Shown here piece by piece: positions 23,935-32,188 of a DNA stretch of 64,000 nucleotides. Both the position numbers and the translations under genes were made by a program. Position 1 is the first letter of the stretch. The number at the start of each line of letters is the position of its first letter. Source of the DNA: Pseudodonghicola sp048268305 (GTDB lineage: Bacteria > Pseudomonadota > Alphaproteobacteria > Rhodobacterales > Rhodobacteraceae); the NCBI RefSeq assembly GCF_048268305.1, contig NZ_JBLWVT010000001.1, forward strand, positions 62,001 through 126,000, given 5' to 3'. The notes beneath the pieces were generated by a model. It saw only the letters and a list, made by a program, of their open reading frames with translations, ran no database searches and was not told the DNA's origin.

Positions 23935-24605
23935 TGAAGCTTTGGCTGCGCGATTTCGATGCCGAGGACGCCCGGGTCGCATCCGCCGCGATGGCGCCTG
24001 TCGCCCCTGCTGAGCCAGAGCCGATCCGCAGCCTGCCCCTGGAAGAGGTTGAACGCCTGCTGGCCGAGGCGCGCGAAACCGCCTTTGCCCACGGGCGGGA
24101 AGAGGGCGCGGCCGAGACCCGGGCCGAATTGGAGCAGGCGCGCGACAGCCGCGCCGCCGCCACGCTCGAGGTGATCCGGGCGGAAACCGACCGCCTGCTG
24201 GCGCAGGAGGACCAGCGTCGCCGCGAGATGGAGCGCGACATGGTCGATCTGGCGCTGGATGTGGCCGAGCGGATCGCGCCGGAATTTCTGGCCGCCTATG
24301 CCCGCGATCTGGCCGAGGCGCGAATCCGCGAGGGGCTGCGCATGGCGCAGGGCAGTGCCCGGCTGAAACTGCGGCTATCGCCCGAGATGGCCGAGATGCT
24401 TGGCCCCCGGCTTGCCGATCTCGCCGCGCCGACCGGGGCCGCACCCGATCTGGTGGCGGATGCGGCGCTGGGCGATGGGGCGGCGCGGCTCGATTGGGAT
24501 GGCGGCGGGCTCAGCTACAGCCTGGACCAGCTCTGCGGCGCGGTGCTCGACGCGCTGCGCGAGGCGGCCGCGAAACTGAAGGACGATCAGGAGAAGGCCG
24601 GATAG
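23934..24605 (+). CDS. fliH: FliH, export ATPase regulator
   Basis: 223 aa from ATG 23934, overlapping the fliF stop as TGATG (GTG 23931 is also possible). It opens KLWLRDFDAEDARVASAAMA and continues as a long charged helix (GREEGAAETRAELEQARDSR) with Ala/Glu/Arg periodicity, then a compact C-terminal domain with MVDLALDVAERIAPEF and DAALGDGAARLDWDGGG. FliH dimers bind FliI and bring it to the export gate. It is less conserved than its neighbours, and the assignment is helped by position between fliF and fliN. Confidence 0.85.
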   Translation: MKLWLRDFDAEDARVASAAMAPVAPAEPEPIRSLPLEEVERLLAEARETAFAHGREEGAAETRAELEQARDSRAAATLEVIRAETDRLLAQEDQRRREMERDMVDLALDVAERIAPEFLAAYARDLAEARIREGLRMAQGSARLKLRLSPEMAEMLGPRLADLAAPTGAAPDLVADAALGDGAARLDWDGGGLSYSLDQLCGAVLDALREAAAKLKDDQEKAG

Positions 24606-24977
24606 ATGTCGGATAGTGAAACCCAGAACATGCCCGAAGCCGCAATCGACGCGGCGAGCGGGGCCTCGGGGGCGAGCGAAAAGCCGTCGCTCAAGGATGT
24701 GGCGGTCGCCGCCGCGGCGGGCGGGCGCAATATCGACGCGCTGCTGAACGTCAAGCTGGATGTGCGCGTGGTGCTGGGCCGCAGCCGGATGCCGATATCC
24801 GATCTGCTGGAACTGTCCAAGGGGTCGGTGATCGAGCTTGACCGCAAGGTGGGCGAGCCGGTGGACATCATGATCAACGACCGGCTGGTCGCGCGGGGCG
24901 ATCTGGTCAAGGTGCAGGGGGACCGGATCGGCGTGGCCCTGCGGGAAATCGTCAAAGATTTCATTTCGGACGCCTGA
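24606..24977 (+). CDS. fliN: FliN, motor switch protein
   Basis: 123 aa. A variable acidic N-terminus of about 45 residues precedes the SpoA domain: LNVKLDVRVVLGRSRMPISD, LLELSKGSVIELDRKVGEPV and DIMINDRLVARGDLVKVQGD are textbook FliN. FliN forms the lower C ring with FliM and helps dock FliH. The ATG follows the fliH stop directly (TAGATG), and fliP begins 11 bp downstream. Confidence 0.96.
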   Translation: MSDSETQNMPEAAIDAASGASGASEKPSLKDVAVAAAAGGRNIDALLNVKLDVRVVLGRSRMPISDLLELSKGSVIELDRKVGEPVDIMINDRLVARGDLVKVQGDRIGVALREIVKDFISDA

Positions 24978-24988
24978 GGATTTTCCGG

Positions 24989-25810
24989 ATGCGCCGCCCT
25001 CAATCCTTTGTCGCGCGCTGCGCTATCCTTGCCGGGGGTTTCCTTCTGGCCGGGACTGTGGCCGCCGTGGCGCAGGAGACCGATCTGGGCGGGTTGATCC
25101 GCGATCTGTCCTCGACCTTCGGCGGCTCGACCCCGGGCAGCGATCAGGCCGCCAGCTTCTCGGGCCGGCTGATCCAGATCTTCGCGCTGATGACGGTGCT
25201 CAGCATCGCGCCGGGGCTTTTGGTGGTGACCACCAGCTTCACGCGCTTCGTAATCGTCCTGTCGATGCTGCGTTCGGCGCTGGGGATGAACCAGACGCCG
25301 CCGAATATGGTGCTGAACGCGATGGCGCTGTTCATGACCTTCTTCGTGATGCAGCCCGTGCTGGAGGATGCCTGGGTCGACGGGTTGCGGCCGCTGCTGC
25401 AGAACGCGATCACCGAGGAGCAGGCGATCGTCAAGATCGCCGAGCCGTTCCGCAGCTTCATGTATGCCAATGCCCGCGACAAGGACATCGTCCTGTTCCG
25501 CGATATCGCCGGCGAACCCAACCCCGAGGTGGTGCCCGCCGAGGCGGCGCAGGTGAGCTGGCGGGTGCTGGTGCCGGCCTTCATGATCTCGGAACTCAGG
25601 CGTGCCTTTACCATCGGCTTCCTGCTTTATCTGCCGTTCATAGCCATCGACCTGATCGTCGCCTCGGTGCTGATGAGCGCCGGCATGATGATGCTGCCGC
25701 CGGTGATCGTGTCGCTGCCGTTCAAGGTGATCTTCTTCGTGCTGATCGACGGCTGGTACATGCTGGCGGGGTCCTTGATGCAGTCCTATTCGGCAGCGAC
25801 CGGCGGTTAG
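24989..25810 (+). CDS. fliP: FliP, export gate membrane protein
   Basis: 273 aa with an N-terminal signal peptide (FVARCAILAGGFLLAGTVAA...AQ|ET), then four hydrophobic segments. Signature sequences are TSFTRFVIVLSMLRSALGMN and LPPVIVSLPFKVIFFVLIDG. FliP forms the core of the export gate with FliQ and FliR. No fliO is seen between fliN and fliP, where it is often found. Confidence 0.97.
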   Translation: MRRPQSFVARCAILAGGFLLAGTVAAVAQETDLGGLIRDLSSTFGGSTPGSDQAASFSGRLIQIFALMTVLSIAPGLLVVTTSFTRFVIVLSMLRSALGMNQTPPNMVLNAMALFMTFFVMQPVLEDAWVDGLRPLLQNAITEEQAIVKIAEPFRSFMYANARDKDIVLFRDIAGEPNPEVVPAEAAQVSWRVLVPAFMISELRRAFTIGFLLYLPFIAIDLIVASVLMSAGMMMLPPVIVSLPFKVIFFVLIDGWYMLAGSLMQSYSAATGG

Positions 25811-25930
25811 GCGAGCCGACCGTCCCCCGCTGTTAAGAAATAGTCGGAAGTTCTTGTCGGTATTCCTTGCATCACATGGATAGGGAACGCTATTTTGGCG
25901 ATGATCCGTTAACCTCGTGAACCTGTGCCG
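25811..25930 (+). promoter_or_regulatory. Possible internal promoter upstream of fliG
   Basis: A 120-bp AT-richer gap between fliP and fliG, larger than the other gaps in this block. It has GTTCTTG at 25850-25856 (reverse complement of CAAGAAC), GTATTCCTTG at 25860-25869 (identical to the block upstream of flgE) and GTTAAC at 25910-25915. It suggests fliG has its own promoter. Confidence 0.35.
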
Positions 25931-26953
25931 ATGAATCACTTCACCCCTCTCCGCAAGCACAGGGTGCTGAGTGGAGCCGAGAAATCGGCCATTCTGTTCC
26001 TCTGTCTGGGGGAGGCGCGGGGCGGCGCGCTGATGCAGCAGCTCGACGTCGGCGAGATTCGCAAGATCACCCGGGCGATCTCGGCCATGGGCGAGGTGGC
26101 TGCCGAGGTGGTCGAAGAGGTGATGCGCGAATTCGGCGAGAAGATGTCGAGCTATGGTGGCATCACCGGCTCGGTCGAGGCGGCGCGCGGGCTGCTCAAG
26201 GGCTTTCTGCCCGAGGATCGCGTGGCCGAGATTCTGGGCGAGATCGAGGACAGCGCCACCGGCAACCTCTGGGGCGATCTGTCTCAGCTTGACGAAAAGA
26301 TCCTGGCCGATTTCCTGCGTCAGGAACACAATCAGACCGTGGCGGTGATCCTGAGCCGGATCAAGGCGGATGCGGCGGCCAAGGTGCTGCCGCTCTTGGG
26401 GCAGGAGCGCGCCGTCGATCTGATCGAACGCATGGTCGCGATGGAGGCACTGCCGAGCGAGGCGCTGCGCGGCATCGAGGAAAGCCTGCGCCGGGATGTG
26501 CTGGCGAAGGCCGGGCGCAATGCCGAGGCGGAAACCGAGAAGCAGCTTGTCATGGTCTTCAACAAGCTTGATTCCAACGTGTTCGAGGGGCTTTCGCGCG
26601 AGCTGGAAAAGAAGATCCCCGAGAAGTTCCGCGCCATCAAGCAGAAGATGTTCATCTTCTCCGACCTGATCGAGCTGAAGCCGAACGCCCTGGCCAAGGT
26701 GATGCGCGAGGTCACCGGCAAGACACTGCCGCTGGCGCTGCGCGGTGCCGAGAAAGAGCTGCGCGATCATTTCCTGTCATCGCTGCCGGCGCGGTCGCGT
26801 GATATGCTGGAAGAGGAGATGCGCGCCATGGGGCCGGTGCGCACCCGTGACGTCAAGCAGGCGCAATCCGAACTGGTCGAGGCCGCGATCCGTCTGGCCC
26901 GCGATGGCGAGATCGACTTGCCCAGCGGCGAAGACGAGGACCTGATCGGCTGA
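25931..26953 (+). CDS. fliG: FliG, motor switch/torque protein
   Basis: 340 aa from ATG 25931 (GTG 25925 possible). It begins VLSGAEKSAILFLCLGEARG, the FliG N-domain that binds FliF. The middle has EHNQTVAVILSRIKADAAAKVLP-type helices. The C-terminal torque domain contains MFIFSDLIELKPNALAKVMR and ends with EEEMRAMGPVRTRDVKQAQS, with the charged residues that face the stator. It is convergent with the DUF1217 gene, 13 bp away. Confidence 0.95.
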   Translation: MNHFTPLRKHRVLSGAEKSAILFLCLGEARGGALMQQLDVGEIRKITRAISAMGEVAAEVVEEVMREFGEKMSSYGGITGSVEAARGLLKGFLPEDRVAEILGEIEDSATGNLWGDLSQLDEKILADFLRQEHNQTVAVILSRIKADAAAKVLPLLGQERAVDLIERMVAMEALPSEALRGIEESLRRDVLAKAGRNAEAETEKQLVMVFNKLDSNVFEGLSRELEKKIPEKFRAIKQKMFIFSDLIELKPNALAKVMREVTGKTLPLALRGAEKELRDHFLSSLPARSRDMLEEEMRAMGPVRTRDVKQAQSELVEAAIRLARDGEIDLPSGEDEDLIG

Positions 26954-26966
26954 CCTGCCGCCGCTC

Positions 26967-27800
26967 TCAGCGATAGAGCGAATAGGTCGAGAAGGCGACC
27001 GGCGCCACATTCCAGGTGATCTGGATGATCGAGGAGGTCAGCGAGGTCGAGCTTTGCAGGATCGTCAGCGCGGCGCTTTTGATGTTCGAGGTCTGCGGGT
27101 TTTCGACATCGGCGATGGCCATGAACTGGGTCATCAGCCGCTCCTGCTCGTCCGGGTCGGACAGCTTGCTCAGATCATAGCTCTTGGCGAGCAGTTGGGC
27201 CTGCTTGTCGACGTCGATCGAGGCCATCTCCTTCGGCAGGCCAAGCGCGGTGCGGAAGAAGGTGCTCAGATCCTCGTTCTTCAGGACGTCGAACCAGTTG
27301 TCGATGCTGTCCACCTTGTCGCGGAAGGTCAACGCCACCCCGACATTCTCGTTTTCGTCGGAATAGCTGTTGGTCAGCGTCTGTTCGAAGAACTTGTCGA
27401 TGATGCCCTGTTGCCAGTCGGCGTCGGTGAAATCGGGCACCACCTGTTCGCCGCCCTCGGCGGTGAATCCCATCGCCTCGTTCAGATCGGTGAAGCGGTC
27501 GTCGGTCAGCTTGTTGACCAGCGAGGATTTGTCGGCAGGATCGCTTTCCAGAATCTTGCGGATCATCGCCCGGCCGAAAATCTGGTCTTCCAGGTCGAAG
27601 GCCTTCATCACGAAGCTGTAAACCTCGTAATCCTTCACCAGCTCCTCGGGCGAGGAGATCGAGCCGATCCGCTCCTTGAAGGTCTCAACCGCCCGGGCGT
27701 ATTGCCCTGAGGAGCTCATGGTCTCGATCTGCTTGTCATGGGTGCTGTCGATCAGCTTCAATGCCAGTGGGCTGCTCAGGCCAGAGATGCTTACGACCAT
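26967..27800 (-). CDS. DUF1217 flagellar-cluster protein
   Basis: 277 aa. It opens MVVSISGLSSPLALKLIDST, then has tandem helical segments of the DUF1217 type, for example EELVKDYEVYSFVMKAFDLE and IFGRAMIRKILESDPADKSS. There is no signal peptide or membrane helix. DUF1217 genes are regularly found in alphaproteobacterial flagellar loci, but the function is unknown; secretion by the flagellar system is possible. It is downstream of flaF-flbT on the same strand, 15 bp after flbT, so it is probably co-transcribed. Confidence 0.85.
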   Translation of the reverse strand: MVVSISGLSSPLALKLIDSTHDKQIETMSSSGQYARAVETFKERIGSISSPEELVKDYEVYSFVMKAFDLEDQIFGRAMIRKILESDPADKSSLVNKLTDDRFTDLNEAMGFTAEGGEQVVPDFTDADWQQGIIDKFFEQTLTNSYSDENENVGVALTFRDKVDSIDNWFDVLKNEDLSTFFRTALGLPKEMASIDVDKQAQLLAKSYDLSKLSDPDEQERLMTQFMAIADVENPQTSNIKSAALTILQSSTSLTSSIIQITWNVAPVAFSTYSLYR

Positions 27801-27815
27801 GACGGGTTCCTTCTC

Positions 27816-28241
27816 TTATTCCGCCGCCTGCACGGCGGCGTTGTCGCGGTTGGCGAGCAGATTCAACAGCTCGTCCTCGTACCGCATGACCTCGCGCAGC
27901 GCGCGCATGGCTTTATAGTAGTTCCGGGCCGACACGTGGTTGGCCGCTTCGAAGATATGGCCGGCGATCTGCTGGTTGAAGATCGGTACCAGATCGGCCA
28001 GGTGCTTTTGGATGATTGGCGTCAGATCCTTGCGGATCTCGGGCCGCAGCAGCGCCGACTGGATAAAGAAATACACCTTCTTCACGGGCGTGGCGGCCTC
28101 GTGCTCGTCCAGCAGGTCGACGCCGCGGACCACATCGGCATAGTTTTCGATCGTCAGGGTCTGGCGCCGATCCGCGTTGCGGATGACGCAGCCGTTTATC
28201 ACGATCTTCTCGTTCGGTTTCAGGGTCAGTCGCAGCGCCAT
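27816..28241 (-). CDS. flbT: FlbT, flagellin post-transcriptional regulator
   Basis: 141 aa. It starts MALRLTLKPNEKIVINGCVI, the FlbT opening, and continues with VKKVYFFIQSALLRPEIRKD and RALREVMRYEDELLN. In Caulobacter, FlbT binds the 5' leader of flagellin mRNA and promotes its decay when hooks are absent; in Brucella it activates. It lies between flaF and the DUF1217 gene. A structured flagellin leader at 10702-10735 is a plausible target. Confidence 0.95.
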   Translation of the reverse strand: MALRLTLKPNEKIVINGCVIRNADRRQTLTIENYADVVRGVDLLDEHEAATPVKKVYFFIQSALLRPEIRKDLTPIIQKHLADLVPIFNQQIAGHIFEAANHVSARNYYKAMRALREVMRYEDELLNLLANRDNAAVQAAE

Positions 28242-28245
28242 TCGA

Positions 28246-28644
28246 TCATTCCATAACCTGCAGCGGATTGCCTTCGAGAGCGCGGATGATGGTTTTGTTG
28301 ATGTCGATCAGCGGCTGCACCCGATTCTTGCCCTTGAAGATCCCGTTGCTGTGGGTTCCGACCCAGCTCGCGAGCGAGATCAGCCCGGCGCGCAGGGCCG
28401 GGGGCAATTGGTTGCCCGGTTGGGCCAGATCGCTCTGCAGCGCCATCCAGACGCGCTGGTTGCGCCAGAGCGCATCGTTCAGGCCGCCCGCCAGAAGGGC
28501 GAGCTTTTCGGTGCTGGTCTCAGAGCGATCGAACTCAGGTCCGAACCGTTCAAGTTCTGCGGTGACACGGGAAAGGACGCGGCGCTCGATCTGGCGGGGG
28601 GATTCCGTCTCGGTGATCGTCCGCTTGTAGGCGGCTATGCTCAT
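28246..28644 (-). CDS. flaF: FlaF, flagellin synthesis regulator
   Basis: 132 aa. It has AAYKRTITETESPRQIERRV at the N-terminus and NDALWRNQRVWMALQSDLAQ and LRAGLISLASWVGTHSNGIF in the middle, all typical of FlaF. FlaF acts opposite to FlbT in Caulobacter, promoting flagellin synthesis and secretion. It is the first gene of a flaF-flbT-DUF1217 operon and the last flagellar block in the window; a 250-bp gap separates it from dnaX. Confidence 0.93.
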   Translation of the reverse strand: MSIAAYKRTITETESPRQIERRVLSRVTAELERFGPEFDRSETSTEKLALLAGGLNDALWRNQRVWMALQSDLAQPGNQLPPALRAGLISLASWVGTHSNGIFKGKNRVQPLIDINKTIIRALEGNPLQVME

Positions 28645-28898
28645 TGCAGGTTGTTCCGGAATTTTTGTTTTACTGCCTCAACAGCTAACCTAACCCATGC
28701 CGGTTAAAGCGCAATAAATCCTTGCTAATTTTTCTTCAAACCAGGGGAGACGCAAAAACTGTTGCAACTTTACCTTGCGAGGATAGGGCCAAACTATCCG
28801 TCTGGGTTGGATCGAAACGGGGGGGCATGACGGGCGGCGAATGGCGATCGGGACGGCGGCCACTGGACCTTGGCCCCCCCAACCCCTACGTTCTGGTG

Positions 28899-30698
28899 AT
28901 GCAGATTCCCCGACCTTCAGGTAGCCCTTTGTCCGACGCTCCAGCCTATCAGGTTCTCGCCCGTAAATACCGCCCCGAGACCTTCGCCGATCTGGTCGGT
29001 CAGGAGGCGATGGTCCGCACCCTGAAGAATGCCTTCGCCGCGGATCGGATCGCGCAGGCCTTCATCATGACGGGGATTCGCGGCACCGGGAAGACCACCA
29101 CGGCGCGAATCATCGCCAAGGGGATGAACTGCATCGGCCCGGATGGCACCGGCGGCCCGACGACGGAACCCTGCGGCGTCTGCGAGCATTGCAAGGCCAT
29201 CATGGAAGGCCGCCATGTCGACGTGATGGAGATGGATGCGGCCTCGCGCACCGGGGTCAATGACATCCGCGAGATCATCGACTCGGTGCACTATCGGGCG
29301 GCTTCGGCGCGCTACAAGATCTATATCATCGACGAGGTTCACATGCTGTCGACCAGCGCGTTCAACGCGCTGCTGAAGACGCTTGAGGAACCGCCCGCCC
29401 ATGTGAAATTCATCTTCGCCACCACCGAGATCCGCAAGGTGCCGGTGACGGTTCTGTCGCGTTGCCAACGGTTCGACCTGCGCCGGATCGAACCCGAGGA
29501 CATGATGGGCCTGCTGCGCAAGATCGCCGGCAAGGAAGGCGCGCAGATCGCCGATGACGCGCTGGCGCTGATCACCCGGGCGGCCGAGGGCTCGGCCCGC
29601 GACGCGACCTCGCTGCTCGATCAGGCGATCAGCCATGGCGCTGGGGAAACCAGTGCCGATCAGGTCCGCGCCATGCTGGGGCTGGCCGATCGGGGCCGGG
29701 TGCTGGATCTGATGGACATGATCCTGCGCGGTGACGCCGCCGGCGCGCTGACCGAGCTTGGCGCGCAATATGCCGAAGGCGCTGATCCGATGGCGGTGCT
29801 GCGCGATCTGGCCGAGATCACCCATTGGGTTTCGGTGGTGAAGATCACCCCCGAGGCGGCCGAGGATCCGACCATCGGCCCGGATGAACGTGCCCGTGGG
29901 CTGGCGATGGCCGAGGCGCTGCCGATGCGGGTGCTCAGCCGGATGTGGCAGATGCTGCTGAAGGCGCTGGAAGAGGTCGCCGCCGCCCCCAATTCGATGA
30001 TGGCGGCCGAGATGGCGGTGATCCGGCTGACCCATGTGGCCGATTTGCCCAGCCCTGAGGAGCTGCTGCGAAAGTTGCAAGATACGCCACCGCCACCGAT
30101 GTCCGGGGGGGCGATGGGCGGAGGCCCCGGCGGTGGCATGGGCGAGGGCGCCCGCGGCTGGTCGGCGCCCGCGCCGGCGGTCGGCTCTGCCGCGATGCCC
30201 GCGCGCAGTTCGGCGGGCGGTGGTCCCACCGCCCTTCTCGCCGGAGAAGTGGCCGAGGCGCTGTCGCGCTACCCGACCTTCGATCATGTGATCGAGCTGA
30301 TCCGCACCAATCGTGACGTAAAGCTGCTGGTCGAGGTCGAGATCGGCGTGCGGCTGGTCTCCTACCAGCCGGGGCGGATCGAATTCACCCCCTCGGACGA
30401 GGCCCCCACCGATCTGGCGCAACGGCTCGGGTCCAGGCTGCAAAGCTGGACCGGCAACCGCTGGGCGGTGATCATCACCAGCGGCGGCACGGCGGAGACC
30501 ATTGCCGAAAAACGCGACGCTGCCGAAATCGCCCTGCGCGAGGAGGCCACCGCGCATCCGCTGGTCCAGGCGGTGCTGGCGCGGTTCCCCAAGGCCAAGA
30601 TCGCCGAGATCCGCACCCCCGAGCAGATCGCTGCCGAAGTCGCCGCCGAGGCGCTGCCGGAGGTCGAGGACGAATGGGATCCCTTCGACGATAACTGA
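28899..30698 (+). CDS. dnaX: DNA polymerase III tau/gamma subunit
   Basis: 599 aa from ATG 28899. The alternative TTG 28929 would give LSDAPAYQVLARKYRPETF, which fits many alphaproteobacterial DnaX N-termini. The frame is also open upstream to 28722, but that part is unlike DnaX. Walker A is GIRGTGKTTTARII, the zinc module CGVCEHCKAI, Walker B IIDEVHML and the sensor SRCQRFDLRR. A Gly/Pro-rich linker (GGAMGGGPGGGMGEG) precedes the tau-specific C-terminal domain. It is the clamp-loader ATPase. The conserved partners ybaB and recR lie downstream, but a decayed regulator fragment separates them from it. Confidence 0.96.
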   Translation: MQIPRPSGSPLSDAPAYQVLARKYRPETFADLVGQEAMVRTLKNAFAADRIAQAFIMTGIRGTGKTTTARIIAKGMNCIGPDGTGGPTTEPCGVCEHCKAIMEGRHVDVMEMDAASRTGVNDIREIIDSVHYRAASARYKIYIIDEVHMLSTSAFNALLKTLEEPPAHVKFIFATTEIRKVPVTVLSRCQRFDLRRIEPEDMMGLLRKIAGKEGAQIADDALALITRAAEGSARDATSLLDQAISHGAGETSADQVRAMLGLADRGRVLDLMDMILRGDAAGALTELGAQYAEGADPMAVLRDLAEITHWVSVVKITPEAAEDPTIGPDERARGLAMAEALPMRVLSRMWQMLLKALEEVAAAPNSMMAAEMAVIRLTHVADLPSPEELLRKLQDTPPPPMSGGAMGGGPGGGMGEGARGWSAPAPAVGSAAMPARSSAGGGPTALLAGEVAEALSRYPTFDHVIELIRTNRDVKLLVEVEIGVRLVSYQPGRIEFTPSDEAPTDLAQRLGSRLQSWTGNRWAVIITSGGTAETIAEKRDAAEIALREEATAHPLVQAVLARFPKAKIAEIRTPEQIAAEVAAEALPEVEDEWDPFDDN

Positions 30699-30728
30699 GC
30701 CTTTGCGCGGCCGGACCCGGGGCCGTGC

Positions 30729-31103
30729 TTAGGCCGTCAGCAGATCTTCTGTCTGCGCCACCTTGGCATAGCTCGTTGCCAGCGGCGGATGGATACGGAC
30801 TATCCCGAGCCGCTGACGGTGGCCGATCTGGCCAGCCATGCCGGGCTGAGCGAGCGCAGCTTCCTGCGCCGGTTCCAGCGCGCCACCGGGCTGAGCCCGG
30901 CCAGCTATCTGCAGCGGTTGCGGGTCGAGAAGGCCCGCGGCGCCCTGGAGCGCGGAACAAAAGCCGCGGCGGAAATCGCCTGGGCGGTCGGCTATCGCGA
31001 TCCCTCTGCCTTTGCGCGCGCGTTCAAGACGGTCACCGGCCTCAGCCCCGGCGCCTATCGCGACCGGTTCCGCATCCCCGCCTCGCGGGCGCGGCAGGCC
31101 TAG
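30729..31103 (+). pseudogene. AraC/GlxA-type regulator remnant
   Basis: Only the C-terminal double helix-turn-helix survives. PEPLTVADLASHAGLSERSF and LRRFQRATGLSPASYLQRLR form the first HTH, and AAEIAWAVGYRDPSAFARAF and KTVTGLSPGAYRDRFR the second. The in-frame sequence before it (IARCQRRMDTDY) fits the linker of GlxA-family regulators, but there is no ligand-binding domain and no plausible start upstream except an internal ATG at 30789. It sits between dnaX and ybaB, normally adjacent genes, so it looks like a truncated insertion or a deletion remnant. Expression from ATG 30789 as a free 104-aa HTH protein cannot be excluded. Confidence 0.7.
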
Positions 31104-31181
31104 GCGCTTCCCCGGCCTTGTACCGGGGCGTCGGCGCGCGTATTTGTGAACCAAGCACGAACACCTTTTCAGGAGAGCCCC

Positions 31182-31526
31182 ATGTTCAAAGGACTCGGCC
31201 AGCTCGGCGATATGGCCAAGATGATGAAGTCGGCGCAGGAACTGCAGACCAAGATGGCCCAGATGCAGGAAGATCTGGCCAATCTGACCGTTACCGGGGA
31301 ATCCGGCGCCGGCCTGGTCAAGGCGACCGCCACCGCCAAGGGCGAGCTGGTGGGGCTGGATATCGACCCCTCGATCTTCAACGGCGAGGACAAGGAAGTG
31401 GTCGAGGATCTGATCCTGGCCGCGATCAAGGACGCCCAGATCAAGGCGGGCGAGAAGGCGCAGGCAGAGATGGCCGCCCTGACCGAAAGCATGGGTCTGC
31501 CGAAGGATATCAAGCTGCCCTTCTGA
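31182..31526 (+). CDS. ybaB: YbaB/EbfC nucleoid-associated protein
   Basis: 114 aa from ATG 31182, with AGGAG 7 nt upstream. It shows MFKGLGQLGDMAKMMKSAQE, the signature helix, and then GESGAGLVKATATAKGELVG. YbaB/EbfC dimers bind DNA non-specifically and are thought to work with RecR in recombination. It is in the conserved dnaX-ybaB-recR neighbourhood. Confidence 0.95.
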   Translation: MFKGLGQLGDMAKMMKSAQELQTKMAQMQEDLANLTVTGESGAGLVKATATAKGELVGLDIDPSIFNGEDKEVVEDLILAAIKDAQIKAGEKAQAEMAALTESMGLPKDIKLPF

Positions 31527-31590
31527 TCCCCGGATCTGACAGACCGGCCGGGCGCCGCGCCCGGCCGCTTTTCCTCTGCACAGGCGCCCC

Positions 31591-32184
31591 ATGTCCGCGA
31601 ACCGCGAGATCGAAAACCTGATCGAGCTGATGGCCAAGCTGCCCGGGCTCGGCCCGCGCTCGGCCCGTCGGGCGGTGCTGCACCTGATCCGCAAGCGGGC
31701 GCTGCTGCTGACGCCGCTGGCCGACGCCATGCAGGAGGTCGCCGCCACCGCGCGCGAATGTCTCAACTGCGGCAATGTGGCGACCTCGGACATCTGCGAC
31801 ATCTGCCAGGACAACCGGCGCGCCAATGGCGAGCTTTGCGTGGTCGAGGATGTCGCCGATCTCTGGGCGATGGAACGCTCTGGCGTCTTCAAGGGGCGCT
31901 ATCACGTGCTGGGCGGTACGCTTTCCGCGCTTGATGCGGTGGGGCCGGAAGAGCTGCGGATTCCCAAGCTGCTCGATCGCATTCCCGGCGAACATGTCAC
32001 CGAGGTGATCCTGGCGCTGAACGCAACCGTCGAAGGCCAGACCACGGCGCATTACATCGCCGATCAGCTCGAAGGGCAGGTGAAACTGACCTCGCTGGCG
32101 CAGGGGGTGCCGATCGGCGGCGAACTCGATTACCTCGACGACGGCACGATCAGCGCCGCCCTCAGGGCGCGCAAGGAGTTCTGA
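31591..32184 (+). CDS. recR: RecR, recombination mediator
   Basis: 197 aa. The HhH motif lies in MAKLPGLGPRSARRAVLHLI. The zinc finger is CLNCGNVATSDICDIC (four cysteines). The Toprim domain has LCVVEDVADLWAMERSGVFK and YHVLGGTLSALDAVGP. RecR with RecF/RecO loads RecA at gaps. It is convergent with benE (4 bp between stops). Confidence 0.97.
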   Translation: MSANREIENLIELMAKLPGLGPRSARRAVLHLIRKRALLLTPLADAMQEVAATARECLNCGNVATSDICDICQDNRRANGELCVVEDVADLWAMERSGVFKGRYHVLGGTLSALDAVGPEELRIPKLLDRIPGEHVTEVILALNATVEGQTTAHYIADQLEGQVKLTSLAQGVPIGGELDYLDDGTISAALRARKEF

Positions 32185-32188
32185 GCGC

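Noticed and set aside
22201..24444. A 747-codon minus-strand open frame
   Set aside because: Antisense to fliF and fliH with a composition typical of GC-rich shadow frames.
28645..28898. A possible SRP RNA (ffs) upstream of dnaX, as in some bacteria
   Set aside because: The conserved GGAAGCAG-type tetraloop region was not found on either strand.
28899..30698. Programmed frameshift in dnaX making gamma
   Set aside because: No slippery A-rich heptamer or suitable downstream stem was visible in the linker region.
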